Assembly (NCBI GenBank): GCA_024235655.1
Contig: JACKLY010000003.1
Coordinates: forward strand, 1-64,000
Source: Zoogloeaceae bacterium
GTDB taxonomy: Bacteria; Pseudomonadota; Gammaproteobacteria; Burkholderiales; Rhodocyclaceae
Reading direction: 5' to 3'
DNA length: 64,000 nucleotides
Part shown: piece after piece, positions 1-9,656 of the stretch
Layout: each line of letters begins with the position of its first letter
Position numbering within the stretch: the stretch's first letter is position 1
Notes under the pieces: generated by a model
The model's database searches: none
Seen by the model: only the letters and a program-made list of their open reading frames with translations
Told to the model about the DNA's origin: nothing
Position numbers and translations under genes: made by a program

Positions 1-1279
<1,279 letters not shown>

Positions 1280-1395
1280 TCTGACTCCTCAACTCGATTT
1301 CCGCTGCTGCCGGGCGATGCAACAAAGCTTGCAGATTATCCGTGCCGCAAGCCGGATGGCCGCGTTTCACATCGCGGCAATGCAGTCGGCCTCAA

Positions 1396-1809
1396 TTATT
1401 CGATCAGGACCCGCAGATGATCAGGCAACGGCACTGATTTTCCGGTCGACGTATCCATCCAGACGATTTTGGCAGAACCCTGCGCAAAGACTGTCTCCTG
1501 ACCGACAATCCGCATTTCGTAAACAGTTTCCACACTGCTGCGGCCAAGCTTGCCGGCGTAGGTACGCATTTCCACGGTTCCCGGATAAGTCATCGGCACC
1601 ATGAAAGTACAGGCGGCATTGATGATCACCGGCGCCTCCCCCTCGGGCATGACACGATAGCCGACCCCCTCCAGCCATTCGCATCGCGCCTGCTCCATGT
1701 AGCGGAAGTAGATGGTGTTGTTGACGTGGCCATAGGCGTCCATGTCGCCCCAACGAATGGGGATCTGAGTCGTGTGAATAAGACGGAATTCTGAATTATT
1801 AGTATCCAT
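1396..1809 (-). CDS. Acyl-CoA thioesterase, YbgC/4-hydroxybenzoyl-CoA thioesterase (hotdog) family
   Basis: Predicted cytoplasmic single-hotdog thioesterase of 137 residues, the usual family length, hydrolysing an acyl-CoA. The family signature WGDMDAYGHVNN (residues 20-31) carries the Asp normally used in catalysis, followed by the YFRYMEQAR helix. The ATG start lies 110 bases from the divergent ETF-ubiquinone oxidoreductase start. The shared intergenic region contains an 18-bp palindromic site also found near etfB (see 1858-1875), so both genes may answer to the same TetR regulator. The substrate cannot be told from sequence; context favours an acyl-CoA of fatty-acid degradation. Confidence 0.85.
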   Translation of the reverse strand: MDTNNSEFRLIHTTQIPIRWGDMDAYGHVNNTIYFRYMEQARCEWLEGVGYRVMPEGEAPVIINAACTFMVPMTYPGTVEMRTYAGKLGRSSVETVYEMRIVGQETVFAQGSAKIVWMDTSTGKSVPLPDHLRVLIE

Positions 1810-1857
1810 GCTCTAACCTCTGCCTTGATCAGTTGGGGAATTTTGCTAAGATTGGTA

Positions 1858-1875
1858 CCATACGATACCGTATTG
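1858..1875. promoter_or_regulatory. Putative TetR operator upstream of ETF-QO
   Basis: CCATACGATACCGTATTG. This is an imperfect 18-bp inverted repeat (CCATAC-N6-GTATTG) that matches the two sites at 13921-13938 and 13950-13967 beside the tetR/etfB genes. Its 17-base stretch TACCATACGATACCGTA differs by one base from the reverse complement of the second etfB-tetR site. It lies between a TTGCTA box (1843-1848) and the ETF-QO ribosome-binding site, where a repressor would block the promoter. The identity of the binding protein is inferred. Confidence 0.6.
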
Positions 1876-1918
1876 TTTCAGCTGGTGCAGCATAACAAAA
1901 ACCATGGAGAGAGAGAAC

Positions 1919-3565
1919 ATGCAGCGCGAATCGATGGAATTCGACGTTCTGGTTGTTGGCGGTGGCCCCGCCGGTCTGGCCTCGGCGATCCGCCTCAAGC
2001 AATTGGCCAATGAAACCGGACAGGAAGTTTCGGTCTGTGTGATCGAAAAGGGAGCCGAGATCGGCGCCCATATCCTTTCCGGCGCGGTGATGGACCCACG
2101 CGCCATTGCTGAGCTTTTCCCCGACTGGAAGGAACAGGGCGCCCCGCTCAATGCCGCCGTCACTGAAGACCGATTTCTGGTGCTCTCCGAATCGGGGGCA
2201 AAACAGGTGCCGAACTTCATGCTCCCCGGCTGTTTTCAGAATCACGGCAATTACGTGATCTCGCTCGGCAACGTCTGCCGCTGGCTGGGTGAAAAAGCCG
2301 AGGCACTGGGTGTGGACGTGTACCCCGGCTTTGCCGGCGCCGAAGTGCTGTTCGATGAGAACGGCGCGGTCAAGGGCGTCGCCACGGGCGACATGGGGCG
2401 ACTGAGGGACGGCAGCGAAGGCCCGAATTTCGCACCAGGCATGGAACTGCACGCCAAATACACCTTCTTCGCCGAAGGCTGCCGCGGCCACCTTGGCAAG
2501 CAGGTGCAGGAGCATTTCAAGCTGAACGAAGACCGCGACGCGCAGACCTACGGCATCGGCCTCAAGGAACTGTGGGAGATCAAGCCTGAACAGCATCAGG
2601 AAGGCCTGGTCATCCACACCGGCGGCTGGCCGCTGAACCCGGACACCTACGGCGGCGGCTTCCTCTATCACCTGGAAAACAACCAGATCACGATTGGTTA
2701 TGTGGTTGGTTTGGGCTACGAAAATCCCTACCTCTCGCCCTACGAGGAATTCCAGCGTTTCAAGACGCACCCGGCAATCCGCAAGTTTCTCGAAGGTGGC
2801 AAGCGCATCGCCTACGGCGCCCGCGCACTGACGGCCGGCGGCCTGCAATCGCTACCGAAGCTGATTTTTCCGGGGGGTGTACTGGTCGGCGACGATGCCG
2901 GATTCCTCAACGCCGCCCGCATCAAGGGGTCGCACTGCGCAATCAAGTCCGGTGCGATGGCCGCCGAAGCCTGCTTCGAGGCACTCAGCGCCGGCCGCGC
3001 CCAGGACGAACTGACTGCCTTCCCGGAAAAATTCAGGGAAAGCTGGCTCTTCGATGAGCTCTACCGTGCCCGTAATTTCAAGCCGTGGATGGCCAAGGGC
3101 ATGCAAGTTGGCGGCCTGATGTTCGGCATCGACCAGATTCTCTTCCGCGGCAAGGCGCCGTGGACGCTGCGTCATGCCGGGCCGGACCACAAGAAACTGA
3201 AGAAGGCCGCTGACTGCCAGCCAATCAACTATCCGAAGCCCGACGGTGTCGTCAGTTTCGATCGCCTCTCCTCGGTGTTCCTGTCGAATACCAATCACGA
3301 GGAGGAGCAGCCCTGCCATCTGACGCTCAAGGATGCAGCGGTGCCGATCACGGTCAACCTCGCCGAATACGACGCTCCCGAGCAGCGCTACTGCCCGGCC
3401 GGGGTGTACGAGATCGTGCGTGACGAGAAAGGCGAAAACCCGAAACTGCAGATCAATGCGCAGAACTGCGTGCACTGCAAGACCTGCGACATCAAGGATC
3501 CAACGCAGAACATCAACTGGGTGGTGCCACAGGGTGGCGAAGGCCCGACTTACCCGAACATGTAA
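1919..3565 (+). CDS. Electron transfer flavoprotein-ubiquinone oxidoreductase (ETF-QO)
   Basis: Membrane-associated FAD and 4Fe-4S enzyme that takes electrons from reduced ETF and passes them to ubiquinone, the exit point of acyl-CoA dehydrogenase electrons. The dinucleotide-binding motif VVGGGPAGLASA is at about residues 10-21. Four C-terminal cysteines (about C492, C517, C520 and C523, the last three as CVHCKTC) form the 4Fe-4S site. The 548-residue length is normal. I chose the ATG at 1919 over the in-frame ATG at 1904 because a strong purine-rich Shine-Dalgarno (GGAGAGAGAGA, 1907-1917) stands before the former and nothing before the latter. It ends at a clear bidirectional terminator shared with the HDOD gene. 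Its partners etfA and etfB are 9 kb away and share the putative operator. Confidence 0.96.
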   Translation: MQRESMEFDVLVVGGGPAGLASAIRLKQLANETGQEVSVCVIEKGAEIGAHILSGAVMDPRAIAELFPDWKEQGAPLNAAVTEDRFLVLSESGAKQVPNFMLPGCFQNHGNYVISLGNVCRWLGEKAEALGVDVYPGFAGAEVLFDENGAVKGVATGDMGRLRDGSEGPNFAPGMELHAKYTFFAEGCRGHLGKQVQEHFKLNEDRDAQTYGIGLKELWEIKPEQHQEGLVIHTGGWPLNPDTYGGGFLYHLENNQITIGYVVGLGYENPYLSPYEEFQRFKTHPAIRKFLEGGKRIAYGARALTAGGLQSLPKLIFPGGVLVGDDAGFLNAARIKGSHCAIKSGAMAAEACFEALSAGRAQDELTAFPEKFRESWLFDELYRARNFKPWMAKGMQVGGLMFGIDQILFRGKAPWTLRHAGPDHKKLKKAADCQPINYPKPDGVVSFDRLSSVFLSNTNHEEEQPCHLTLKDAAVPITVNLAEYDAPEQRYCPAGVYEIVRDEKGENPKLQINAQNCVHCKTCDIKDPTQNINWVVPQGGEGPTYPNM

Positions 3566-3585
3566 ATCCTGAACGCATCGCCAAT

Positions 3586-3618
3586 AAAAAATGCCGCCCG
3601 ATACGGGGCGGCATTTTT
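3586..3618. terminator. Bidirectional intrinsic terminator
   Basis: Stem AAAAATGCCGCCC / GGGGCGGCATTTTT with a short loop, A-tract on one side and T-tract on the other. It sits between the convergent ETF-QO and HDOD genes and can terminate both. Confidence 0.93.
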
Positions 3619-3647
3619 GTATCTGCAGACGATGAACAAACTGGCGG

Positions 3648-4508
3648 TCAGGCCTCCAGCGCCAGCGCAATCGAATAAATCTCGTCGCCTGAAGCCGTCA
3701 CGAAATCGGCAATGGTCTGTCGATCCAGGCCCAGTGCAGCACTCTCCTGCCCTCTCGCATCGTTACGCGCTTCCGCATCTTCGAAAGGATTGGCCGGAGG
3801 CGCCAGCCAGCAGGCGAGGAAAAGAACATCGGATAGTTTCTCCGGCGGCATGCTGCCGCCAAAGGTGTTGCGGTCAGCCACGGCGCTCACAATGGCGTCA
3901 GGCAACCCCAGGGTTTCCAGCAGCTTGCGCCCGACCACCACATCCAGCTCATCCAGTGCCAGCACCAGCGAATGCTGGTCCTTGAGCAGATCCGGATGTT
4001 TCTCAGCCGCCACGCCAAGCAGATAGAAACGGCCAAGATCATGAACAATGCCGGCGAGCATGGCTTCATCCGGCGGCATCGTTGATAGCCGGCGGGCGAC
4101 GACGTAGGCCAGCGCCGCGACATGGATACTGCGCTCCCACAAGCGATTGGCCAGTTGTCGGCATGCCGACATGCGCTGCGAGTGACGTAGCTGGTCAAGC
4201 GTCAGCGCCATGGCCAGAGAGCGGATCGGGGCGATGCCCACCCGCATCACGGCCTGCTTCAGATCGGAAATGCTGCGGCCTGCCGGGTTAAGTGCCACTG
4301 AATTGGACATACGCATGACCTTGGCTGACAGGAGCGGTTCGGCAGTAACGATCCTGGCCAGGTCATCCATGCCGACATCCGGGTTATCGACCGCACGCAT
4401 CACGCGCAAGCTGACATCGGCACTGATGGCAAAGCTCAACTCTTCCGCATCCATTGATTGTGCGTAGGGGGCAAGCGCATCCATCGCGGCCTGTACTGCT
4501 GGTGTCAT
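3648..4508 (-). CDS. HDOD domain protein
   Basis: A 286-residue soluble protein almost entirely occupied by an HDOD domain, an HD-related output or signalling fold that usually lacks phosphodiesterase activity. The characteristic segments are the helix LARIVTAEPLLSAKVMRM (about residues 48-65) and the partial HD motif IVHDLGRF (about residues 153-160). There is no receiver, GGDEF or EAL domain. It has an ATG start and is convergent with ETF-QO. It is divergent, across 212 bases, from the hybrid kinase at 4721, which could make it a signalling neighbour of that kinase. HDOD proteins are known to affect stress, motility or c-di-GMP-linked signalling; a specific role cannot be read here. Confidence 0.85.
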   Translation of the reverse strand: MTPAVQAAMDALAPYAQSMDAEELSFAISADVSLRVMRAVDNPDVGMDDLARIVTAEPLLSAKVMRMSNSVALNPAGRSISDLKQAVMRVGIAPIRSLAMALTLDQLRHSQRMSACRQLANRLWERSIHVAALAYVVARRLSTMPPDEAMLAGIVHDLGRFYLLGVAAEKHPDLLKDQHSLVLALDELDVVVGRKLLETLGLPDAIVSAVADRNTFGGSMPPEKLSDVLFLACWLAPPANPFEDAEARNDARGQESAALGLDRQTIADFVTASGDEIYSIALALEA

Positions 4509-4720
4509 CGCGAATCTCCAGTTTCAAGCGGGATTACATATCCGTTCCGGTCTATTCTAGCCCGAATCATAGCTCACGGACACGCGGCAAATCCTGTGCC
4601 GGATCAGCAGGCCGGCATCAACCGGGCACTTCATGATAAATTTCTGACACACCCGCAGCTCGTCTCCGCCTGACAGCGGCATTTCCATTATCGAGGCAAG
4701 CACAGCACACAAGCACTCCG

Positions 4721-7700
4721 ATGCCAGATCCACAAACAACCAGGGCCGAAACAGAAGGTCTTTTTTCCAAGGCCAGGCAGCAACTACTGCACTTCCTGAG
4801 CAGCGGGCATCATTTCTCGGATGATCAGCGTGCAATCCTGTACAAGCACCGCTTCATCAACTCGGTCATTGTTGTCAGCGGCATTCTTGTGACCCTCTTC
4901 GGTATCTGGCGCCTGCTCTCTGACAACGGGCAACTACTTGGCATCATCGACATTGCTTTCGGTGGCGTGGTTCTCGGCATCATCCTCAAGCTGAGAAGAA
5001 ATCCGCCCGAGCAGATCGAAACAACTTCCAGCTTCGTCCTCGGCCTCTGTTTTACGGCTGCCGCCCTGTTCTACACCCTTGTTCAGGAAACGGTACGTAT
5101 CGGGCCGATCTTCCTGATGCTTGCATCGGCCTATTTCCTTAAAGGCAATCGATCCGGAATTCGTTGGGCATTGGCATCCATCGTCTTTCTGATGCTTGTT
5201 GAACTGCTTCCGTGGCCCTACGCAAAAAGCTGGTATGCCGCCCTGACCAGCATGCTCGAGATAGGCTGCATGATGATGCTGCTTTCCCTCTATGAGCATC
5301 AGCGGGAAGCCAACGCAAACCAGATTCGAAGCAATGAAATCCGTTTCCGCAAGATTTTCGACTCATCCGATGATGCCATCCTGCTGTTGAAGAACAATCA
5401 TTGCACCCACTGGAATCGACGTTCAAACAGCTTGTTTCAATGTTCTGATGAATATCTGAATGACCAGGATCTGCTGACACTGGCTGCTGAGAACAATCCG
5501 CAGGAAACACGCCTGCTGCTGAAAGAAGCCATCCGTTCCGCCTATCGGGGCATGACCATACCGGTTGAACTGCTGCTTCGACGCCACTCGGGTGAATGCT
5601 TTTACGCCAACCTTCGCCTCAGCCTTGTTGGTATCGGCAGCAGTGAATTCATTCAGGCAACCATCCGCGATATCGATGCTCAGAAACGTGGCGAAATCGA
5701 GCTGGCCAGTTATCGGAAAGATCTCGAACAACTGGTGCGCGAACGTACCAAGCGCCTTGAAGAAAGTGAAATCAGGTTTTCACGGCTGCTGGAAATCACC
5801 GAGGAAGGCATTTACACCCACGAGGATGGCATCATTGTCGATGCCACCAATGCCTTCTGCCGCCTTACAGGCTATCGCAAGAGTGAACTGATCGGCCGTA
5901 ATTTCCTAGAGTTTTTGCTGGCGCCAGAAAGCATTCAGACGGTGCTCGATTATATGAAAGCCAGTGCGAAGCACATGTACGAGATTACGATCATCCATCA
6001 GGATGGCCGGCATATCGTCGTTGAGGCACTTGGCCGCGATGTGGATTACCAGGGGCGGCGTCTGCGTGCCGGGGTCTGGCGTGACATCACGGTACGCAAG
6101 GAAACTGAACGTGCCTTGCGTGCTGCACAGATGGCAGCGGAGGAAGCCAACCGCGCCAAGAGTGCCTTCATCGCCAACATGAGCCATGAGATTCGCACGC
6201 CACTCAATGCCATCATCGGCATTACCCACCAATTGCAACGTGATGCCAGCGACAACACCGACCTCGTACGACTGGAACGTGTTGCCAGTGCTGCACGACA
6301 TCTGCTGCTGATTCTTACCGACATCCTTGATATTTCAAAAATTGAAGCCGGCAAACTCAGCCTGGAACAGAACCCTTTCTCGATCAAGAAACTGGTCAAT
6401 GGCGCTTGCGATATTGTCCGCGATAGTGCCGAGCTGAAGAAACTGACCCTGCGCACCATGATTGATAGCCGTATTCCCGGCAGGCTCCTCGGCGACCAAG
6501 TACGGCTTTCGCAAGTGCTTGTGAACCTGTTGTCCAACGCGATCAAATTCACCCACGAAGGCAGTGTCAGCATTTGGGTTTCCGCCTTGCGAACCAGCAG
6601 TGAGGAAACAACCCTGCGCTTCCGCATCAGTGATACAGGCGTTGGCATCACCAAAGAACAACAGGCGCGTATCTTCAACGATTTTGAGCAAGCCGAAACC
6701 TCGACAACGCGGAAATTCGGCGGCACCGGACTCGGTCTGTCCATCAGCCGACGTCTGGTTGAACTGATGGGCGGGCAACTGGAATGCCGCAGCGAAGTTG
6801 GCAAGGGTAGCGAGTTCCACTTTCAGGTCACCCTCCCCGGTACCAACGAATGCGAACATGATGTACAGGGTGTTGTGGACATCACCCCAGATGAAATCCG
6901 GCAGAAATTCAGCCACGCCAGGATTCTTCTGGTTGAAGACTCACCGATCAACCGCGAGGTGGCGCTCGACTTTCTCAATGAGGCCGGCCTGCAGGCTGAT
7001 ACGGCAGAGAATGGGCAACAGGCTGTCGATGCGGTTTGCAACCAAGACTATGATCTGGTGCTGATGGACATGCAGATGCCGATCATGGACGGCATCAGTG
7101 CCACCCGTGCGATTCGAGCCAACCCGGCATTCAGCGACCTGCCGATCGTTGCCATGACAGCCAATGCCTATGCTGAAGATCGCACGCTCTGTATCGAAGC
7201 AGGCATGAACGACTACCTTGCGAAGCCGGTTGAGCCGGAGAGTTTTTATGCCACGCTGGCACGCTGGCTCAGTATCAGGCCCGCATCAGGCACCTCGCCA
7301 CAACCGGTGAAACCATCGACGCCGCCATCGCCACCAAACACGTGCCTGAAGGCACTGGCCTGCCATGCGGATTTTGCCGATATCGAAACGGTGGCATTGG
7401 CTCAACTGAAACCGGAACGCTACATCGCCCTGCTGCAGGAATTCTTCCTTTCCCACGGCAACGACAGCCAGCAGATTGAAACCCTGCTCAGTTCGGGAAA
7501 CAGGAATGACCTGGAAAAAGCCACGCAAATGATTCATACGCTGAAAGGCGTATCAGCGACACTGGGGCTGAGCAGACTGTGCGCGGAATGCACAAGAATT
7601 CAGGATCTGCTGGCCGACCAAGGCATTGCCGAGCTAGGCAGCATCTGCCATGCACAAGCCTGCGAACTGGCCAGGGCGACACATGATCTGCTGCAGAAAA

Positions 7701-7744
7701 TGCAGTCAGCGGCAAAGTCTGCGATCTCCCCGGGTGGCGCATGA
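4721..7744 (+). CDS. Membrane hybrid sensor histidine kinase (PAS-PAS-HisKA-HATPase-REC-HPt)
   Basis: A 1007-residue tripartite phosphorelay kinase. About six hydrophobic segments in residues 45-200 form an integral membrane sensor. Two PAS domains follow (about 207-325 and 352-455), joined by a coiled coil. HisKA contains SHEIRTPLNAIIG with phospho-His at about 489. The ATPase boxes NAIKFT, DTGVGI and GGTGLGLS are all present. A receiver begins at about 733 with phospho-Asp D783 in LVLMDMQMP, and a C-terminal HPt domain carries H939 in MIHTLKGVSATLG. All phosphotransfer residues are intact, so it should relay BarA/ArcB-style to a separate response regulator, which is not adjacent. No good Shine-Dalgarno precedes the ATG. 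The sensed signal is unknown. Confidence 0.93.
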   Translation: MPDPQTTRAETEGLFSKARQQLLHFLSSGHHFSDDQRAILYKHRFINSVIVVSGILVTLFGIWRLLSDNGQLLGIIDIAFGGVVLGIILKLRRNPPEQIETTSSFVLGLCFTAAALFYTLVQETVRIGPIFLMLASAYFLKGNRSGIRWALASIVFLMLVELLPWPYAKSWYAALTSMLEIGCMMMLLSLYEHQREANANQIRSNEIRFRKIFDSSDDAILLLKNNHCTHWNRRSNSLFQCSDEYLNDQDLLTLAAENNPQETRLLLKEAIRSAYRGMTIPVELLLRRHSGECFYANLRLSLVGIGSSEFIQATIRDIDAQKRGEIELASYRKDLEQLVRERTKRLEESEIRFSRLLEITEEGIYTHEDGIIVDATNAFCRLTGYRKSELIGRNFLEFLLAPESIQTVLDYMKASAKHMYEITIIHQDGRHIVVEALGRDVDYQGRRLRAGVWRDITVRKETERALRAAQMAAEEANRAKSAFIANMSHEIRTPLNAIIGITHQLQRDASDNTDLVRLERVASAARHLLLILTDILDISKIEAGKLSLEQNPFSIKKLVNGACDIVRDSAELKKLTLRTMIDSRIPGRLLGDQVRLSQVLVNLLSNAIKFTHEGSVSIWVSALRTSSEETTLRFRISDTGVGITKEQQARIFNDFEQAETSTTRKFGGTGLGLSISRRLVELMGGQLECRSEVGKGSEFHFQVTLPGTNECEHDVQGVVDITPDEIRQKFSHARILLVEDSPINREVALDFLNEAGLQADTAENGQQAVDAVCNQDYDLVLMDMQMPIMDGISATRAIRANPAFSDLPIVAMTANAYAEDRTLCIEAGMNDYLAKPVEPESFYATLARWLSIRPASGTSPQPVKPSTPPSPPNTCLKALACHADFADIETVALAQLKPERYIALLQEFFLSHGNDSQQIETLLSSGNRNDLEKATQMIHTLKGVSATLGLSRLCAECTRIQDLLADQGIAELGSICHAQACELARATHDLLQKMQSAAKSAISPGGA

Positions 7745-7749
7745 AGAAA

Positions 7750-7787
7750 GCCCCGGTGTCTCAATAAGCACGCCGGGGCCCGGTTTT
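7750..7787. terminator. Putative terminator between hybrid kinase and acyl-CoA dehydrogenase
   Basis: GCCCCGGTGT pairs with GCACGCCGGGGC around a short loop, followed by CCCGGTTTTA. It lies between the convergent ends of the kinase and the dehydrogenase genes. The T-tract is short, so efficiency is uncertain. Confidence 0.6.
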
Positions 7788-7827
7788 ACTGACGTATCAG
7801 CGGCAAGCCGACGCCTGCCCTTCTGCG

Positions 7828-9621
7828 TTAGAACATCGACTCTTCCAGCGCCAGCGCTCCAGCAGCCCCTTCCATCACCGTAACGGCAAGACCGGCTGCA
7901 CGCGTCAATTGATGATCGGCATAAAAGCGCGTGGTAATGATCTTCGCAGGGAAGAAGGGATCCTTCTCGCCGGCATCGATCTTTGCCTGTGCTACCAGCG
8001 CCGCCCGCGCCATCTGCCAGCCGCCGGCAACAATGCCGAACAGCCACATGAAAGGCACGGCACCCACAGACACGGTGCGCACGTCATCGCGGTAATTGGC
8101 CACAATCCACTCTGCAGCCTTCTCCACTTCATCGATGCCCGCCGCAAAACGCCGGCGAATGACGGCAAAATCTTCACCTGACTGTTTTGCCAACTCGCCA
8201 TCCAGCTGACGCATGGTGGCAATCACCGCCTTGATCGTGGCGCCACCCTCACGCGCCATCTTGCGCCCGATCAGGTCATTGGCCTGAATACCGGTCGTAC
8301 CTTCGTAAATGGTGGATATGCGCACGTCGCGCAAGTGTTGGGCGGCACCCGTTTCCTCGATGAAACCCATGCCGCCGTGCACCTGAACGCCGGTCGAACA
8401 GACTTCCACCCCGACTTCGGTACTCCAACCCTTGACGATAGGGATCATCAGATCAACGAACGCCTGATTCTGCTTGCGCACCTCGGCGTCGGCATGGTGC
8501 ACCGCTGCATCATGCGCAGCACCTACCACATAGGCCAGTGCACGCGTCGCTTCGACCTGGCAGCGCATGTTCATCAGCATGCGGCGCACATCCGGATGGT
8601 TGATGATGGCCACTTTGCCGCCACCGCGCACACCGATATCCGTCCCCTGAATGCGATCCTTGGCATAGGTCACGGCGCGCTGATAGGCACGCTCGGCATC
8701 GGCCACGCCTTCGAGGCCGACACCATAGCGGGCGGCATTCATCATGATGAACATGTACTCCAGGCCACGGTTCTCCTCACCGACCAGATAGCCGATGGCA
8801 CCCCCATGATCCCCATAGGCCATCACGGCAGTCGGGCTGGCATGGATGCCGAGCTTGTGTTCGATCGATACGCACCAGGCGTCGTTCCGCGCACCCAGTG
8901 AGCCATCGGCATTGACCATGAACTTTGGCACGACGAAAAGAGAGATGCCCTTAACGCCCTCCGGTGCCGTCGGCGTACGCGCCAGCACCAGATGGACGAT
9001 ATTGTCGGCCATGTCGTGATCGCCGTAGGTAATGAAGATCTTCTGGCCGAAAATCTTGTAGCTACCGTCAGCTTGCGGCTCAGCCTTGCTGCGCACGGCA
9101 GCAAGGTCGGAACCGGCATTGGGCTCGGTCAGGTTCATGGTACCCGTCCACACACCGGAAACCATTTTTTCCAGATAGGTAGCTTTCAGCTCATCGGAGC
9201 CCGCCAGCACCAGCGCTTCGATGGCACCTGTGGTCAACAGTGGGCATAAAGAGAAGGCGTGGTTAGCCGATTTCCACATTTCGGTAACACAGGCGTTGAC
9301 CACTTTCGGCAGGCCCTGACCGCCAAATTCCGGCTCGCAAGCCAGTGCTGTCCAGCCATTCTCGGCAAACTGCTGGTAGGCTTCCTTGAAGCCCTTGGGC
9401 ATGGTCACGGCCTTGTCATGCCATTTGGCCCCTTCCTGATCGCCGGAAACATTCAGCGGCGAAAGCACGCCTTCAGCAAACTTTGCAGCTTCTTCCAGCA
9501 CGGCATCGACCAGATCAGCCGTCGCCTCTTCGCAGCCCGGTAACTGAGCTACCTGGTCAATCCCTGCCAGTTCCTTGAGCACAAACTGCATGTCGCGGAT
9601 GGGTGCAATATATTCACTCAT
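7828..9621 (-). CDS. Acyl-CoA dehydrogenase with C-terminal extension (long form)
   Basis: FAD enzyme for the first oxidation step of an acyl-CoA, donating electrons to ETF. At 597 residues it is the long type, with the usual N-terminal, beta and C-terminal dehydrogenase domains plus an extra C-terminal domain of about 130 residues, as in the DmdC-like family often labelled 3-methylmercaptopropionyl-CoA dehydrogenase. TEPNAGSDL (about residue 165) is the FAD-contact region. The expected catalytic Glu is E440 in IYEGTTGIQ. The ATG is preceded by AAGGAG. It is the last gene of a five-gene same-strand run etfB-etfA-CbiM-like-fimV-this gene, 35 bases after fimV. The substrate is not determinable; long- or medium-chain acyl-CoA is likely. 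Confidence 0.92.
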   Translation of the reverse strand: MSEYIAPIRDMQFVLKELAGIDQVAQLPGCEEATADLVDAVLEEAAKFAEGVLSPLNVSGDQEGAKWHDKAVTMPKGFKEAYQQFAENGWTALACEPEFGGQGLPKVVNACVTEMWKSANHAFSLCPLLTTGAIEALVLAGSDELKATYLEKMVSGVWTGTMNLTEPNAGSDLAAVRSKAEPQADGSYKIFGQKIFITYGDHDMADNIVHLVLARTPTAPEGVKGISLFVVPKFMVNADGSLGARNDAWCVSIEHKLGIHASPTAVMAYGDHGGAIGYLVGEENRGLEYMFIMMNAARYGVGLEGVADAERAYQRAVTYAKDRIQGTDIGVRGGGKVAIINHPDVRRMLMNMRCQVEATRALAYVVGAAHDAAVHHADAEVRKQNQAFVDLMIPIVKGWSTEVGVEVCSTGVQVHGGMGFIEETGAAQHLRDVRISTIYEGTTGIQANDLIGRKMAREGGATIKAVIATMRQLDGELAKQSGEDFAVIRRRFAAGIDEVEKAAEWIVANYRDDVRTVSVGAVPFMWLFGIVAGGWQMARAALVAQAKIDAGEKDPFFPAKIITTRFYADHQLTRAAGLAVTVMEGAAGALALEESMF

Positions 9622-9656
9622 TGTGTGTTCTCCTTTACTTGCTTTGGTTTGGTTTT

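Noticed and set aside
1829..2848. 339-residue open frame on the minus strand
   Set aside because: Lies opposite ETF-QO and has no domain; the ETF-QO reading frame is supported by FAD and iron-sulfur motifs.
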